NCBI GenBank assembly: GCA_037127315.1
Contig: JBBBDQ010001156.1
Span: 3,158,501 to 3,222,500, forward strand
Length of the DNA: 64,000 bases
Source: Ascarosepion bandense
Taxonomy: Eukaryota > Mollusca > Cephalopoda > Sepiida > Sepiidae
Direction of reading: 5' to 3'
In this document: positions 52,966 through 63,450 of the stretch, piece after piece
How the letters are laid out: each line of letters starts with the position of its first letter
Position numbering within the stretch: position 1 is the first letter of the stretch
Notes under the pieces: generated by a model
The model's database searches: none
What the model saw: the letters and a program-made list of their open reading frames with translations, nothing else
Told to the model about the DNA's origin: nothing
Position numbers and translations under genes: made by a program

Positions 52966-53365
52966 TTTAAAATTCTGTTGAAATTGTTTTGAACTTTGCG
53001 AATAGTTGAGTATCCATTCTTACCATAGATGGTGACCATCTTATAGTCGGAAACATGAACAGTACTTGTGTATTTGACGAGTAGATGCGTACTGATCACT
53101 TCTTGTACTGTATAGATGAGCCATTATTATAAAAATGAATACCAATTTTCAGATGCGCTTCAGCATAGCTGAATCATATTTCATGCTTTTGCTCAACCAT
53201 CATCAAAACATTAACGTTATTAGATTAATCCGGATTTGTTTTCGTTTTTTTGCAAATGTTACATTACAAATTTAGGTATATGTGTAGTGTATCAGTGACG
53301 TCATATGTAGGCCGTTTCCACATAGTTTAGTTGCACTACAAGATAAACATAGTTTTAAATCTAAA
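52966..53365. other. No recognised feature
   Basis: AT-rich, unremarkable. Confidence 0.45.
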
Positions 53366-53887
53366 TCTAAACTTATTTATAAATAGAACTTTGTCTGTGT
53401 GTGTGTGCGCATCAGTGTGTGTGTGTGCCCTTACCTATAGACTCCGAAACGTCTGAACCGATTTTCTTGAAAATTTACACAGTTGTACTATAAGCGTCTG
53501 CGAGTGTTCTTAGCTAGGTTTTGTGTTGTGGTACGCCCGATAAATATCGAAAATCGATAATCGAATATATCGGGTTATAGAAGGAGTGGTCCGATTTTAA
53601 TTAAATTTGATACACTCATAGACAAAGACATAAGAAACGATATTCAGAAGTTTTCAAGGCTGCAGTTCTCACAATAGTGCAGAAAATTTGATATCGATAC
53701 CAGGAAATCAAAATTTGACTTACATCCATTCATTTTTTTTTTTTTTCACTCTACGGTTTCGCTTTAACTAGAAACAACTATTGCTTTTTAGTCTTTCGTG
53801 CCAACGTCGTAAGAGTTTGAGCTCCAGGACCACGGATTAGTTTTAAAGCTTTCATTATAGCCGAGCAATGCTGGGCTATACTGCTAG
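53366..53887 (+). mobile_element. Non-autonomous Helitron
   Basis: Starts TCTAAACTTATTTATAAATA, contains GACTCCGAAACG, CTATAAGCGTCTGCGAGTGT and GATAAATATCG, and ends with a slightly altered hairpin (GCCGAGCAATGCTGGGC) and CTGCTAG before T. Intermediate in length, with part of the second block shared by 3549-4351. Confidence 0.88.
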
Positions 53888-54228
53888 TATTTTGTAATAG
53901 CATTTTAAATATTGATTTACGTTTTTTTATTGTTTGTTTAGTGATTTAGTTGGATGTTCTCTCTAAGAGATGTTAAGTAGAGCGCTTAGCATCCAAATGC
54001 AAGTTTCATCAACTCTAGGGTCTTGATCAAACAGTAACACAATACTTTAACGCCGTCTACAGTAACTTGAAAGGGTCTCCGTTTGAAGTTGTCTAGTAGG
54101 TCAGATTTCCAGATTACACACATTATATTTAAAGAAATTAAAAAAGTGTGGTTAGAATAAATAATTTTAAATGAAAAAAAATCTATTTAAAAACATATTG
54201 TTTAATGTTTGGGTATGTAAAGGGATGT
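53888..54228. other. No recognised feature
   Basis: AT-rich, no signal. Confidence 0.45.
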
Positions 54229-54525
54229 GCGTTGTGGTGCAAAGGAAATCGACTCAGAACGACAAATCGGTCGAGCCGAGTTCGAATTCCAGCTGAGTTC
54301 ACTTACGCGTAAATACCTTTGGGAAAGGTATTAATCCGTCTCTTCCCTCCAGTTATGGGTTAAATAATAGGACAGGTTGGGTTCTATAGCCTTGGTTGGC
54401 AACCAGTCTACCGCGGAAAGCAATGACAACCTACTGCGGGATAATCTTCTGCCAAGTCAGTCATGCCTCTTTCGAGACATGATCGCTCAAGTGTGTATCA
54501 CGGATGGCACTTCACTGACTGACTG
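54229..54525 (+). mobile_element. SINE1, full length
   Basis: GCGTTGTGGTGCAAAGGAAA head (A box with changes), GAGTTCGAATTCCAGC B box, small deletion after it, intact body and end CACTTCACTGACTGACTG. Confidence 0.9.
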
Positions 54526-54555
54526 AAGTCAAGTGCGTTGTGTGTGCAGTGCATA

Positions 54556-54797
54556 TCGTTGTGGTGCAGTGGATATCGACTCAGAACGACAAATCGGAGA
54601 GCCGGGTTCGAATTCCAGTTGAATTCCCTGACGCACAAATACCTTTGGGAAAGGTATTTATCAGTCTCTTCCCTCCAGTTATTTATTTAAATCGGACAGA
54701 TTGGGTTCTATAGTAGTAGCTGGCAACCCGTCTACCGTAGAAAGCAATTGCAACCTACTGCGAGATAATTTTCTGCCCAGTCATGGCACTTAACTGA
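54556..54797 (+). mobile_element. SINE1, second adjacent copy with deletion
   Basis: Starts CGTTGTGGTGCAGTGGATAT only about 30 bp after the previous copy, same orientation. The head variant GACTCAGAACGACAAATCGG is shared by just these two copies. The 3' part GTCAGTCATGTCTCTTTCG to TATCACG is deleted. Confidence 0.88.
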
Positions 54798-55569
54798 AGT
54801 AAAGTTAGCAGATACCAATTCATACAATTATTCGTGTTTCTTTAAGTAGGCATTTGAATTTTTTTTATCAGGGTTGTTGCCCATGATAAAATTCGTAACG
54901 GAACTCTTCACCTATAGGATCGTTTTCTCTTAAGGAAAATCGGAATATGGATTCGATTCTTGTCAGGAGGAACATTTTTAAGTAGTGTTATTCTCAGTAA
55001 TTGAAACATGTGTGCCAACTAAAGTTAACGTTTATATCATCAAAATTATCAAGATTTTTGCTATGGCAACAGAGCTTACATACGCAGAATGAAGCATCTT
55101 AGTACAGACTTATCTTGAAATCAATCGCTCACCAAGTTATAACATTCTCACTCAATTCAGTTGAGTATGGAAGGAAAGTGTGTAGAGTGTGGCTTTAGGA
55201 AGGGACTACTTCGAAGAAGAATAAATGCAGAATTTATGTTATCGTCTTCTTTTTATAGCATCAATTCCGATACTTTTTCATCAAACATCGTATATATAAA
55301 CACACATATGTTATAAGGCATTTGAAAACGAATAACTTCTAAAATATCAACATGGAAATACAAATATATGTACTATATACAATCAGATAATATAACAAAT
55401 TTGACAAACCCAATAATTAAACGAAACGAAAAAAATCATCAATACCTTAAAAAAGCATAAATAAAACAAAATAAATTAAATTAAAAAATAAAAAAAAACG
55501 AATGAACACAACTAAATGTTACAATGCTCATCGACAACAAATAATTGAGTGACCAATAATAAGTATTGA
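54798..55569. other. No recognised feature
   Basis: AT-rich sequence without a supportable frame or repeat. Confidence 0.45.
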
Positions 55570-55690
55570 GTAAAAAGTTAACAATTACTTTGAAAATATT
55601 TGTAGAAAAGGGACAGGTAAGCCATGTCAGGTCGGTGGAAAAGTGAGTGAAGACAAGATGCCAAGTTAGGATCGATTACATTGCAGATTT
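55570..55690 (-). pseudogene. LINE C short fragment next to (TAA)n
   Basis: The minus strand reads KICNVIDPNLASCLHSLFHR, PDMAYLSLFYKYFQ, the LINE C C-terminal motif. A (TAA)n microsatellite (55692-55724) sits directly at its 5' side. Confidence 0.75.
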
Positions 55691-55691
55691 T

Positions 55692-55726
<35 letters not shown>

Positions 55727-55934
55727 GCCCACAAACTAGGAAAGGTGATCGAAAATCATTTTGTGGGATTTCAACATACAATCGGAGCGCATCCTTGATT
55801 ACATAAAACTAGACATAAGCATCATTGACAAAAAAAAAATTTAATTTAATTCAAAGATAAAATAAAAGGAAAGAAATCGGTGAATAAGGACATGGACACT
55901 TGTAGCGAGAAACAGAATTCCTATTAATTGTAAA

Positions 55935-55940
55935 CAAGAA

Positions 55941-55995
<55 letters not shown>

Positions 55996-56042
55996 TTGAA
56001 TATATATTCAATATATTCTTGAAGAATATATATATATATTCT

Positions 56043-56088
<46 letters not shown>

Positions 56089-56090
56089 AA
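55935..56090. repeat. (TA)n tracts with inverted ATATTCTTGA spacers
   Basis: Two long (TA)n runs separated by ATATTCTTGAATATATATTC and related words that are self-complementary. The Ile-Tyr frames here are artefacts. Confidence 0.92.
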
Positions 56091-56273
56091 ATAATACATA
56101 TTATTATTATCATTATTATTATATACTAACAATATCATCTGCACAGATAAAGAGAGAGAGAAAGAGAGAGAAACTAAAATGTCAGTGGTACAAAACTAGA
56201 TCTTTTAATAAAATACTATTTCTTCACGAAATCGTAAGTGATAGAAATTTGTCGTAGTTTTATAACATTGTTA

Positions 56274-56295
56274 GATAGATAGAAAGTAAGAATGC

Positions 56296-56348
<53 letters not shown>

Positions 56349-56364
56349 GAGGGAAGAATGAAAC

Positions 56365-56402
<38 letters not shown>

Positions 56403-56424
56403 GAGGGAAGAATGAAACAGATAA

Positions 56425-56464
<40 letters not shown>

Positions 56465-56480
56465 GAGGGAAGAATGAAAC

Positions 56481-56538
<58 letters not shown>

Positions 56539-56559
56539 GCAGGAAGAATGAAAGGAAGA

Positions 56560-56627
<68 letters not shown>

Positions 56628-56643
56628 GCAGGAAGAATGAAAC

Positions 56644-56700
<57 letters not shown>

Positions 56701-56712
56701 TGAACAGACTGG

Positions 56713-56763
<51 letters not shown>

Positions 56764-56817
56764 TTTGCATGATTGCATCTGAGGGTCTGGTATAGATTGC
56801 ACACAGTGTAATCCCGT

Positions 56818-56880
<63 letters not shown>
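56274..56880. repeat. (GATA)n array with inserted spacer modules
   Basis: Long GATA runs are broken at regular intervals by a ~22-bp module AAGAGGGAAGAATGAAACAG or its AAGCAGG variant (near 56346, 56401, 56463, 56536 and 56626), and by a 56762-56818 module TGCATGATTGCATCTGAGGG plus its continuation. All three minus-strand frames stay open only because the repeat lacks stops. Confidence 0.95.
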
Positions 56881-57165
56881 CATACTGGAAGAGCTAGCTA
56901 TCTAGCTAGATATATAGGTAAAGAGCATACTTGAATACATGCATACATACATACATACATACATACATATGAACATCTGACTGCATAGATCATTTTGCAT
57001 GATTGCATCTGAGCGTCTGGTATAGATTGCACACAGTGGAATCCCGTTAGATAGATAGATACGAACATCCTACTGGATAGATCATTTTGCATATTTGCTA
57101 CTGAGCGTCTGGTATAGATTGCACACAGTGAAATCCCGTTCGTCCATCTTATGAGGTTGGCAGTC
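56762..57165. repeat. Three copies of an ~60-bp module
   Basis: CATTTTGCATGATTGCATCT, then TCTGGTATAGATTGCACACA and ATCCCGTT, occurs at 56762, 56991 and 57084. The first two are followed by GATA runs (long after 56818, short after 57047); the third leads into unique sequence. Confidence 0.9.
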
Positions 57166-57476
57166 ATAGACTCTTAAGTTTATTTAATTACTGTCATTAC
57201 TTGCGATAATGTTTTCCGTCCGTTTCTTGCACGGTCTCGAGTAAGTTTTTTCACCCTTTTTTGTCGAGATTGCCACGAGATAGCAATGCAGGCGCTTTTA
57301 AATGAAAGTCATTGTTTAAAAAAAACTGAAATGAAATACAAAGAGCGTGCGTTTCATGTAATTTTAACTCATGCATATCAAGTGCAATGAAGAAAACTAA
57401 TTGTGCGGTAAATCCCAAGAAAGTGCAGTTACCGTATAATTTTTTTGTTTAATTTATTTTCATGTAGTTCTCTTTC
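57166..57476. other. No recognised feature
   Basis: Unremarkable AT-rich sequence, ending at a short (TA)n (57477-57494). Confidence 0.45.
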
Positions 57477-57493
57477 ATATATATATATATATA

Positions 57494-57952
57494 TAAAGAC
57501 GGACACGTTATTCCATGGTTACGCGGAGGTATAGGCCTATTTCAGGCGAACCCTCATCAGCTTCCGTCTTTATTGTACAGAAGATTTTACACGAATTCGG
57601 GTAAAATAAAGTAAAAAGAATTCTGTGCAATAAAGACATGTGCGTTGTGGTACATTGGATATCGGCTCGGAACGAGAATTCGGGGAGCCGAGTTCGAATT
57701 CCAGCCGAATTCATTGCATTCACTTGGGAAAGTTATTAGTCCGTCTATTCCTTCCAGTTATGGGTTAAATAACAGGACAGATTGGGTTCTATAGCCTTGG
57801 TCGGCAACCAGTCTACCTCAGAAAGCAATGGCAACCTACTGCGGGATGATCTTCTGCCCAGTCAGTCATGTCTTTTTCGGGACATGATCGCCCAAGCGCG
57901 TATCACGTATGGCACTTAACTGACTGAACCAAGGAATAACGTGTCTGTCTTA
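57494..57952 (+). mobile_element. MITE-1: TIR element containing a SINE1
   Basis: Left end AAGACGGACACGTTATTCCA is matched by the complement of the right end (AAGGAATAACGTGTCTGTCT, to about 57951). The arms cover roughly 25 bp with two or three mismatches. The left interior (TTTCAGGCGAACCCTCATCA; GTCTTTATTGTACAGAAGAT) recurs at 24249-24365. The SINE1 at 57642-57927 occupies almost the whole right half and touches the right arm. Confidence 0.72.
57642..57927 (+). mobile_element. SINE1, full length (reference copy)
   Basis: tRNA-derived SINE of about 290 bp. Head: GCGTTGTGGTACATTGGATA (A box), GAGTTCGAATTCCAGC (B box). Body: TTGGGAAAGTTATTAGTCCG, CCAGTTATGGGTTAAATAAC, GATTGGGTTCTATAGCC, GGCAACCAGTCTACC and GCAATGGCAACCTACTGCGG. 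Tail: a self-complementary GACATGATC block and TGGCACTTAACTGACTG. No poly-A; the tail ends in short GACT repeats. It has no coding capacity and would depend on a LINE's reverse transcriptase. At least fifteen copies lie in this window, in both orientations. The name is mine. Confidence 0.92.
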
Positions 57953-58074
57953 ATTTTTCACATTTTTGTTCTACATGTATTTATATACATATATATTTAG
58001 AGCTCTCCTAGAGAGATATACTACCACTTTATGTACAGGACACTCCCTTGGATTCTTCTATATCTACACCGCAT

Positions 58075-58077
<3 letters not shown>

Positions 58078-58121
<44 letters not shown>

Positions 58122-58122
58122 C
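58078..58122. repeat. (TA)n(GA)n microsatellite
   Basis: TA units pass directly into GA units. Confidence 0.95.
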
Positions 58123-58189
58123 TGTCAATGAGTAGTAATATTATTTTTTTATTAGTGAGGGAGAATTTTTAGCGATTATTTTCATTTCC

Positions 58190-58666
58190 TTACTTTCGAT
58201 ATCCTCTCACTCTCTACTCTCTCTTTCTCTCTCTCCCTCTCTGTCTGTCTGTCTGTGTCTCTCTCTCTCCAATTTTTTTGAATTCTTTTATCTTTCTCAT
58301 TCTATAGTCTTCTTTTTCTTTATTTATTTTTACTCAATGCAACTATTTGTTCATTTTCTCTTCCCTGCTCTTTTAACCCTCTTTCTTTCCCTTTTCTTTC
58401 ATCCTCACTTTGTTTTCTTTTTCCTTTTCTTTTTATATCAGTTTTAATACTCTTTCTATGTCATTTCTTTTACTCCACTTCTTTTTCTTTTCTCTCTTTT
58501 TCTTTTCTATTCTTTTTTTTGTTTCTTCGATATTTTTCTTTTTCTCTCGCTATTTTCTTTTTCTTATCCTTCACTTTTTCTCTAGCTCTTCACTATTTTT
58601 TTGTTTTTATCCTTTTTTTCTTTCTTTATTATTTATTAGCCTTTCTTTCTTTTATCTATTACTTTA
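58190..58666. repeat. Polypyrimidine-rich tract
   Basis: Plus strand almost all C and T with (CT)n and (TTTC)n patches. The Phe/Ser-rich 86-codon frame across it is a composition artefact. Confidence 0.85.
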
Positions 58667-59395
58667 CTAGCAGTATAGCCCGGGTGTAATAAAAGCTTTA
58701 AAACTAATCCACGGTCCTGGAGATCAGACTCTTTGGACGTTGGCACGAAAGACTAAAAAGCAATAGTTGTTTCCAGTTAAAGCGAAACCGTAGATTGAAA
58801 GACAAATGAATGGATTTAAGTCAAATTTTGATTTCCTGATATCAATATCAAATAAGTTTTTTTCATCGTAAACTGAATTTTGAAGGCTAAATAAGTTCTC
58901 TGAGTAAATGGTATTATGGCTGAGACTAAGAACTACAATTATACCTACTTAGAGCCAAACCCGAAGCAAAAATTAAAATAAAAGAGCTTAAAAAAGTACA
59001 GACATACAGGCAGATAAGCACAAAAACATCTTGCCTTTTATATATATATATATATATATATATTATCGATTTTCGGCACTATTGTAAGAACTGCAACCTT
59101 GAAACTTCTGAATATCATTTCTTATGTCTTTGTCTATGAGTGTATCAAATTTTATTAAAATCAGACCACTCCTTCTATTATCCGATTTTTTTCGTTTATC
59201 GATTATCGATATTTATCGGGCGTACCACGACACAAAACATAGCTAAGAACATTCGCAGACGCTTATAGTGCAACTGTGTAAAGTTTCAAGAAAATCGGTT
59301 CAGCCGTTTCGGAGTCTATAGGTCACGGACACACACACAGAGACACACACAGAGACACACACACAGACAAAGTTCCATTTATAAATAGGTTTAGA
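58667..59395 (-). mobile_element. Non-autonomous Helitron
   Basis: On the plus strand it starts CTAGCAGTATAGCCCGGGTG (3' end on minus) after A and ends TTATAAATAGGTTTAGA before T, so it is an inverted copy. It has the same second block as 3549-4351 (GACTAAAAAGCAATAGTTG; AAATTTTGATTTCCTGATAT) plus (TA)n and (ACAC/AGAC)n tracts. No coding capacity. Confidence 0.88.
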
Positions 59396-59599
59396 TTTCT
59401 CTTATTTTATTTTTGAATTTTTTTGTTTGCTTCTTTTAAATTTTGTGGTGATTGCCTTTGTATCTTTTTCTCTACGTTTTCTTTCTTTCTTTCTTTTTTC
59501 TCCTATTTCTTTTATTCTCTCTCCCTCTCTCCCTCCCTTTTAGCGCTTTCCTCTTTGTCGTTTCTAATTTTCCTCTAGGCTATTTTTTAAACTATTTCT

Positions 59600-60188
59600 G
59601 ACAGAGAATGGAAAGTACGACATTAAAATCCAAAGACGCATTTGCAATCGCCAAGGACGCATTTCAAAAGCTAACCAAAGTACTGAGAAACCGGAATATC
59701 TCATAGGAAGCAAAGAAAAAGAGTGCTGGACTGCTATATGATATCTGTCTTTCTGAATGGCAGTGAAAGTTGGACGATCTTCTCAAGGATGAAGGGGAGG
59801 CTTGAGGCAACAGACATATGGTTCTACAGAAGGATGCTGAGAATACAATGGACTGAGCACGCGAACAACGATGAGGTGTTGGAGAGAATAGAAACGAGAA
59901 GAAAACTCATGCTTAACATCAGAAAGAAACAGATGAGGTTCCTGGGACACGTAATGAGGAAAGATAGTCTGGAGGATCTAACACTCCCAGGACGGGTAGA
60001 AAGAAAGAGAAACACGGGAAAGCAGCGTGAGACATTTAACAGGCTTGAGCGAATGAATGGTGGAGAGGGTTTTAGAAGAGATACCAAGAGAAAAAATATT
60101 GAGAGCGACAAGAGAAAGGGCCAAGTGGAAGACTATGATCGCCTACGTCCTGAAGGGACACGACACAAGAAAAAGAAGAAGAATTTCT
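59600..60188 (+). pseudogene. LINE A subfamily copy with a 235-codon open frame
   Basis: The open frame 59723-60430 holds MLDCYMISVFLNGSESWTIF, FYRRMLRIQWTEHANNDEVL and LNIRKKQMRFLGHVMRKDSL, then loses the family sequence after the AAG tail and runs by chance into the next LINE A copy. The wording differs from the main LINE A type (for example LEDLTLPGRVERKRN), so it is a separate subfamily. It ends GACACAAGAAAAAGAAGAAG. Confidence 0.78.
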
Positions 60189-60317
60189 TCTTTTTCTTCC
60201 CACGTTTTATTCATCTTAACTCCCACCCGTTGCTCTCTGTTGACTATATTTCTGTTAAATATTTGTCTAAATTTACCTTCATTCTTTACGAATTTTTTCC
60301 GTCATTCACTTATATTA

Positions 60318-60580
60318 TCAGGAAGAGACAACTAAAATTCCTGGGACATGCAATGAGGAACGAGGGCTTGGAGAACCTGATACTAACAGGCCAGATAGAG
60401 GGAAAAGAGACAGAGGAAAGTAGCGGATAACATATCTGAGGGGTCTGAGCAGGTGGATGACAGAACGGGGGTTGCGTGGTGTTACAGGAGAAAGTGTGCT
60501 CAGAGCCACCAGCAATAGGGAGACATGGAAGGCTATGATCGCCTACGTCCTTAAAGGACATGGCACATAGAAGAAGAAGG
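60318..60580 (+). pseudogene. LINE A copy, 3' end only
   Basis: TCAGGAAGAGACAACTAAAA, LKFLGHAMRNEGLENLILTG, and then a frameshifted remainder to GGACATGGCACATAGAAGAA. Main LINE A type, same orientation as the previous copy and about 130 bp downstream. Confidence 0.82.
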
Positions 60581-60632
60581 AAAAACAACAACAACAACGA
60601 CAACGACAACGACAACAACAACAACAACAACA
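60581..60632. repeat. (CAA/CGA)n microsatellite
   Basis: AACAACAACAACAACGACAA and further units directly after the LINE A tail. Confidence 0.93.
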
Positions 60633-61327
60633 AAACATTATTCGTTTTATTACCTCCCTTTGATTCACACTTCAGATCTATTTTATTTTTTGTCTTTTCG
60701 ACATTTAAATTTGTGCATTTGTCTATATATATTATCTTTTTCTCACTGTATTTGTTTTTGTTGGTGTTGCTTAACGTCGACGTGATTTACTTTCTTCATA
60801 AAAGTATTCCTTTTTCTTAAGACTTGTTTGTTTTGCTACTGTATTTCATTTTTACGGTTTGTCTTATTTTGTATTCCGTTGAATTTTAAATGCATCTATT
60901 CATCGTTTCTTTTTTAAATTATTTTCTAATGTTATTCTTCCTTTCACCTTGTGAGTTTTCATTCCTATCTACACGCACACATTTCTTTCTCTACCACTTT
61001 TCATCTTTCTGTATTTTCTTTGTTTTTATATATTTATAAATATTTTTAACCAGTTCACCCCAAGCAGGGGATAATGTCACTTAGACCCAAGGGAGTGCTA
61101 CTGGGAAATGAGAATGATTTTAAATATTTCAGAAGGAACCGATATCCCAGTCCTAAACCGAGTATAAGAGATAAACATCTACTCTTGTTCTAATTAATGG
61201 GAGGAGTGTGAACCGGATGCTAGGTTCACGTTCTTTTTAACTTAAAAATTTTAACAATCTGTCACAAGGTCACCAATGTGGATAATCCAGATTTAACATA
61301 CGATACTTGCAATAGCCCTTGAGACTT
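60633..61327. other. T-rich sequence, no recognised element
   Basis: 60633-61050 is T-rich. 61051-61327 has mixed composition (TTCACCCCAAGCAGGGGATA and on) and no match that I can confirm. Confidence 0.4.
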
Positions 61328-61337
61328 GCTGGCAATC

Positions 61338-61610
61338 TTCTTCTTCTTCTATGTGCCCTGTCCCTTCAGGACGTAGGCGATCATGGTTCTCCACGTCTTC
61401 CTATCCCTTGTGGCTCTTAGTATGTTTGCTCCTGTTGCTCCTGGCAACCCCCGTTCCGTCATCCACCTGATCAGGCCCTGCAAATATGTTATCCGCTGCC
61501 TTCCTCTGTCTCTCCTTCTTTCTATCTGTCCAGTCAGTATCAGGTTCTCCAGGCTCTCCTTCCTCATTGCATGTCCCAGGAACTTCAGTTGTCTCTTCCT
61601 GATGCTCAGC
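61338..61610 (-). pseudogene. LINE A copy, 3' end, with target duplication
   Basis: 5'-truncated minus-strand copy of 273 bp flanked by a 10-bp duplication GCTGGCAATC (61328-61337 and 61611-61620). Reading IRKRQLKFLGHAMRKESLEN, LILTGQIERRRDRGRQRITY and GLIRWMTERGLPGATG is open to the end VLKGQGT. The AAG tail is the TTCTTCTTCTTCT at the left. Among the youngest LINE A copies here. Confidence 0.92.
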
Positions 61611-61620
61611 GCTGGCAATC

Positions 61621-61969
61621 AATGAGATGAAAACACGCACAGGCGAATGCTCACAAACGCACACATACACAACTTTCTCCCCACTCTCTCTCTCCCTCTT
61701 TCTCTCTCTCTCTCCCTTCCCTTTTCTCTCTCTCTCTCTCTCATTTTATCGCTCTCTAGCATTTTCTCTCATTCACTTCTTAATCATACTTTGTTTAACC
61801 TTATTTTCCCACCCACCCCCCAGTAAATGGATGCAAAAAAAGATGTTGAAAGTTTCAGCCAAGCTAAAGATGTTTTCCAAAATGTCTGATGTTGGATTAA
61901 TTTCGTAAGATTTGGGGAATGAAATCGGGTAGAGAATTTTTCAGCCTTCTCTTAGATTATCGTCTTTTC
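61621..61969. other. (CT)-rich patch and unremarkable sequence
   Basis: CTCTCTCT-type tract at about 61680-61745; otherwise nothing recognised. Confidence 0.5.
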
Positions 61970-62063
61970 CGTCTTCTTTGTTTTTACTTTTTCATTCTTT
62001 CACACTGCCATATACATTTTCTTTCTTCTTTCTACTTACTACTTTTTTGGTTCTTCTAACATC

Positions 62064-62095
<32 letters not shown>

Positions 62096-63145
62096 CACCT
62101 TTTTCCTTCTTCTTACAACTACTTTCTTTTTTCTTTCTCATTACTCTTTACCTTTCTTTTTACTTCTTTCCTCATTCTTCTTAATACTTTCTTCTTTCTT
62201 CTTGCCACTTTCTTCTTTTTCTTCTTTCTTCTTTCTTGCAATTTCTTTCTTAGTTTTTCTGACTACTTCTTACTTTTTTCTTCGGTTACTTTTTTCTTTC
62301 TTTTTTCTTTTTTTTTTACTTCTTTCTTTTTTTTCCTCTTTCTTCTTAGTACTTTCTTCCTTATTATTATTTTTTCTTTTTTTTACTTTTTTCTTCTTAA
62401 TTCTTTTTTCATACTTCTTCCCACGTTCTTCTTTCTTGTTATTTTTTCTTCTTTCTTCTTCTTTCTTCTTCTTTCCTCCTTCGTCTTACTACTTTCTTCT
62501 TTCTTGTTTGATCCTACTTCTTTCTTTATAATTCTTTTCTTTCTTTTAACTGCTTTTTTCTTCTTCTTCCTTCGTTCTTCTTCTTTCCTCTTTGATTTTA
62601 CTACTTTCTTCTTTTTTTCTTGCTAGTTTCTTTCTTTCTTCTTACTTTTTCACTTTCTTCTTACTTTTTCGCTTTCTTGTTACTACCTTTTTCTTTCTTC
62701 ATATAACGCTTTTCTTTTTTCTTATTAATATTTTCTTAATTCTTCTTGCTAATTTCTTTCTTCTTTCTATTTATTCTTTCTTCTTACTTCTTTCCTCTTT
62801 CTTCATAATGCTTTGTTTTTCTTCGTAATATTTCTTTTTTGATATTACTTCTTTCTTCTTACTTCATATATCTTTTTTTCTTGCTACTTTTTTCTTCTCC
62901 TTTCTTGCTACTTCTTTTTTCTTATTTGTTTCTTAGTTCTTCTGACTACTTTCTTCTTTCTTCCTGATTTTCCTTTTTTCTTCGCTTTCTTTCTTCTTTC
63001 TTCTTTTTTTCTTCTTTCTTCTTAGTATTTTCTTCTTTGTCATTACTATTTTCTTCTTTTTTTCTTACTTTTTTCTTCTTACTTATTTCTTTCTTCTTGC
63101 TGCATTCTTTTTCTTATTTCTTCTTGTTACTTCTTTCTTGTGGAT
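61970..63145. repeat. Kilobase polypyrimidine tract (TTCTTTCTTCTTACT)n-like
   Basis: Nearly all C and T on the plus strand for about 1.2 kb. The words TTCTTTCTTCTTACTACTTT and CTTCTTCTTCTTC recur irregularly, and (CTT)n is clean at about 62066-62094. The several Phe/Leu/Ser-rich frames are artefacts of composition, not membrane proteins. Confidence 0.92.
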
Positions 63146-63147
63146 GT

Positions 63148-63450
63148 GCGTTGTGGTACAGTGGATATCAGCTCGGCAACGAGAAATCGGGGAGCCGAGT
63201 TCGAATTCCAGCTGAATCCATTGTATTCACTTACGCGCAAATACCCTTGGGAAAGATATTAATCCGTCTCTTTCTTCCAGTTATGGGTTAAATAACAGGA
63301 TGGATTGGGTTCTAAAGCCTTGGTCGGCAACCAGTCTACCGCAGAAAGCAATGGCAACCTCCTGCGGGATATCTTCTGCCCAGTCAGTCATGTCTCTTTA
63401 GAGATATGATCGCCCAAGGGTGTATCACGTATGGCACTTAACTGACTGAC
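63148..63450 (+). mobile_element. SINE1, full length, inside the polypyrimidine tract
   Basis: GCGTTGTGGTACAGTGGATA head, GAGTTCGAATTCCAGC B box, complete body and CTTAACTGACTGACTG end. The tract resumes only after 63945, beyond two extra copies of the SINE tail. TTCTTTCTT on both sides could be the target duplication but cannot be distinguished from the tract itself. Confidence 0.9.

Noticed and set aside
56216..56883. Three overlapping Ile-Tyr-Leu-Ser repeat proteins of 177-207 residues
   Set aside because: All are translations of (TATC)n in different frames of one strand; the repeat simply has no stop codon.
59723..60430. An intact 235-residue LINE protein
   Set aside because: Only the first ~150 codons are LINE A. 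The rest reads through the AAG tail and unrelated DNA into the next LINE A copy.
61978..62828. Phe/Leu/Ser-rich multi-pass membrane proteins
   Set aside because: Consecutive frames across a polypyrimidine tract; composition alone gives Phe, Ser and Leu, and frames shift without conservation.
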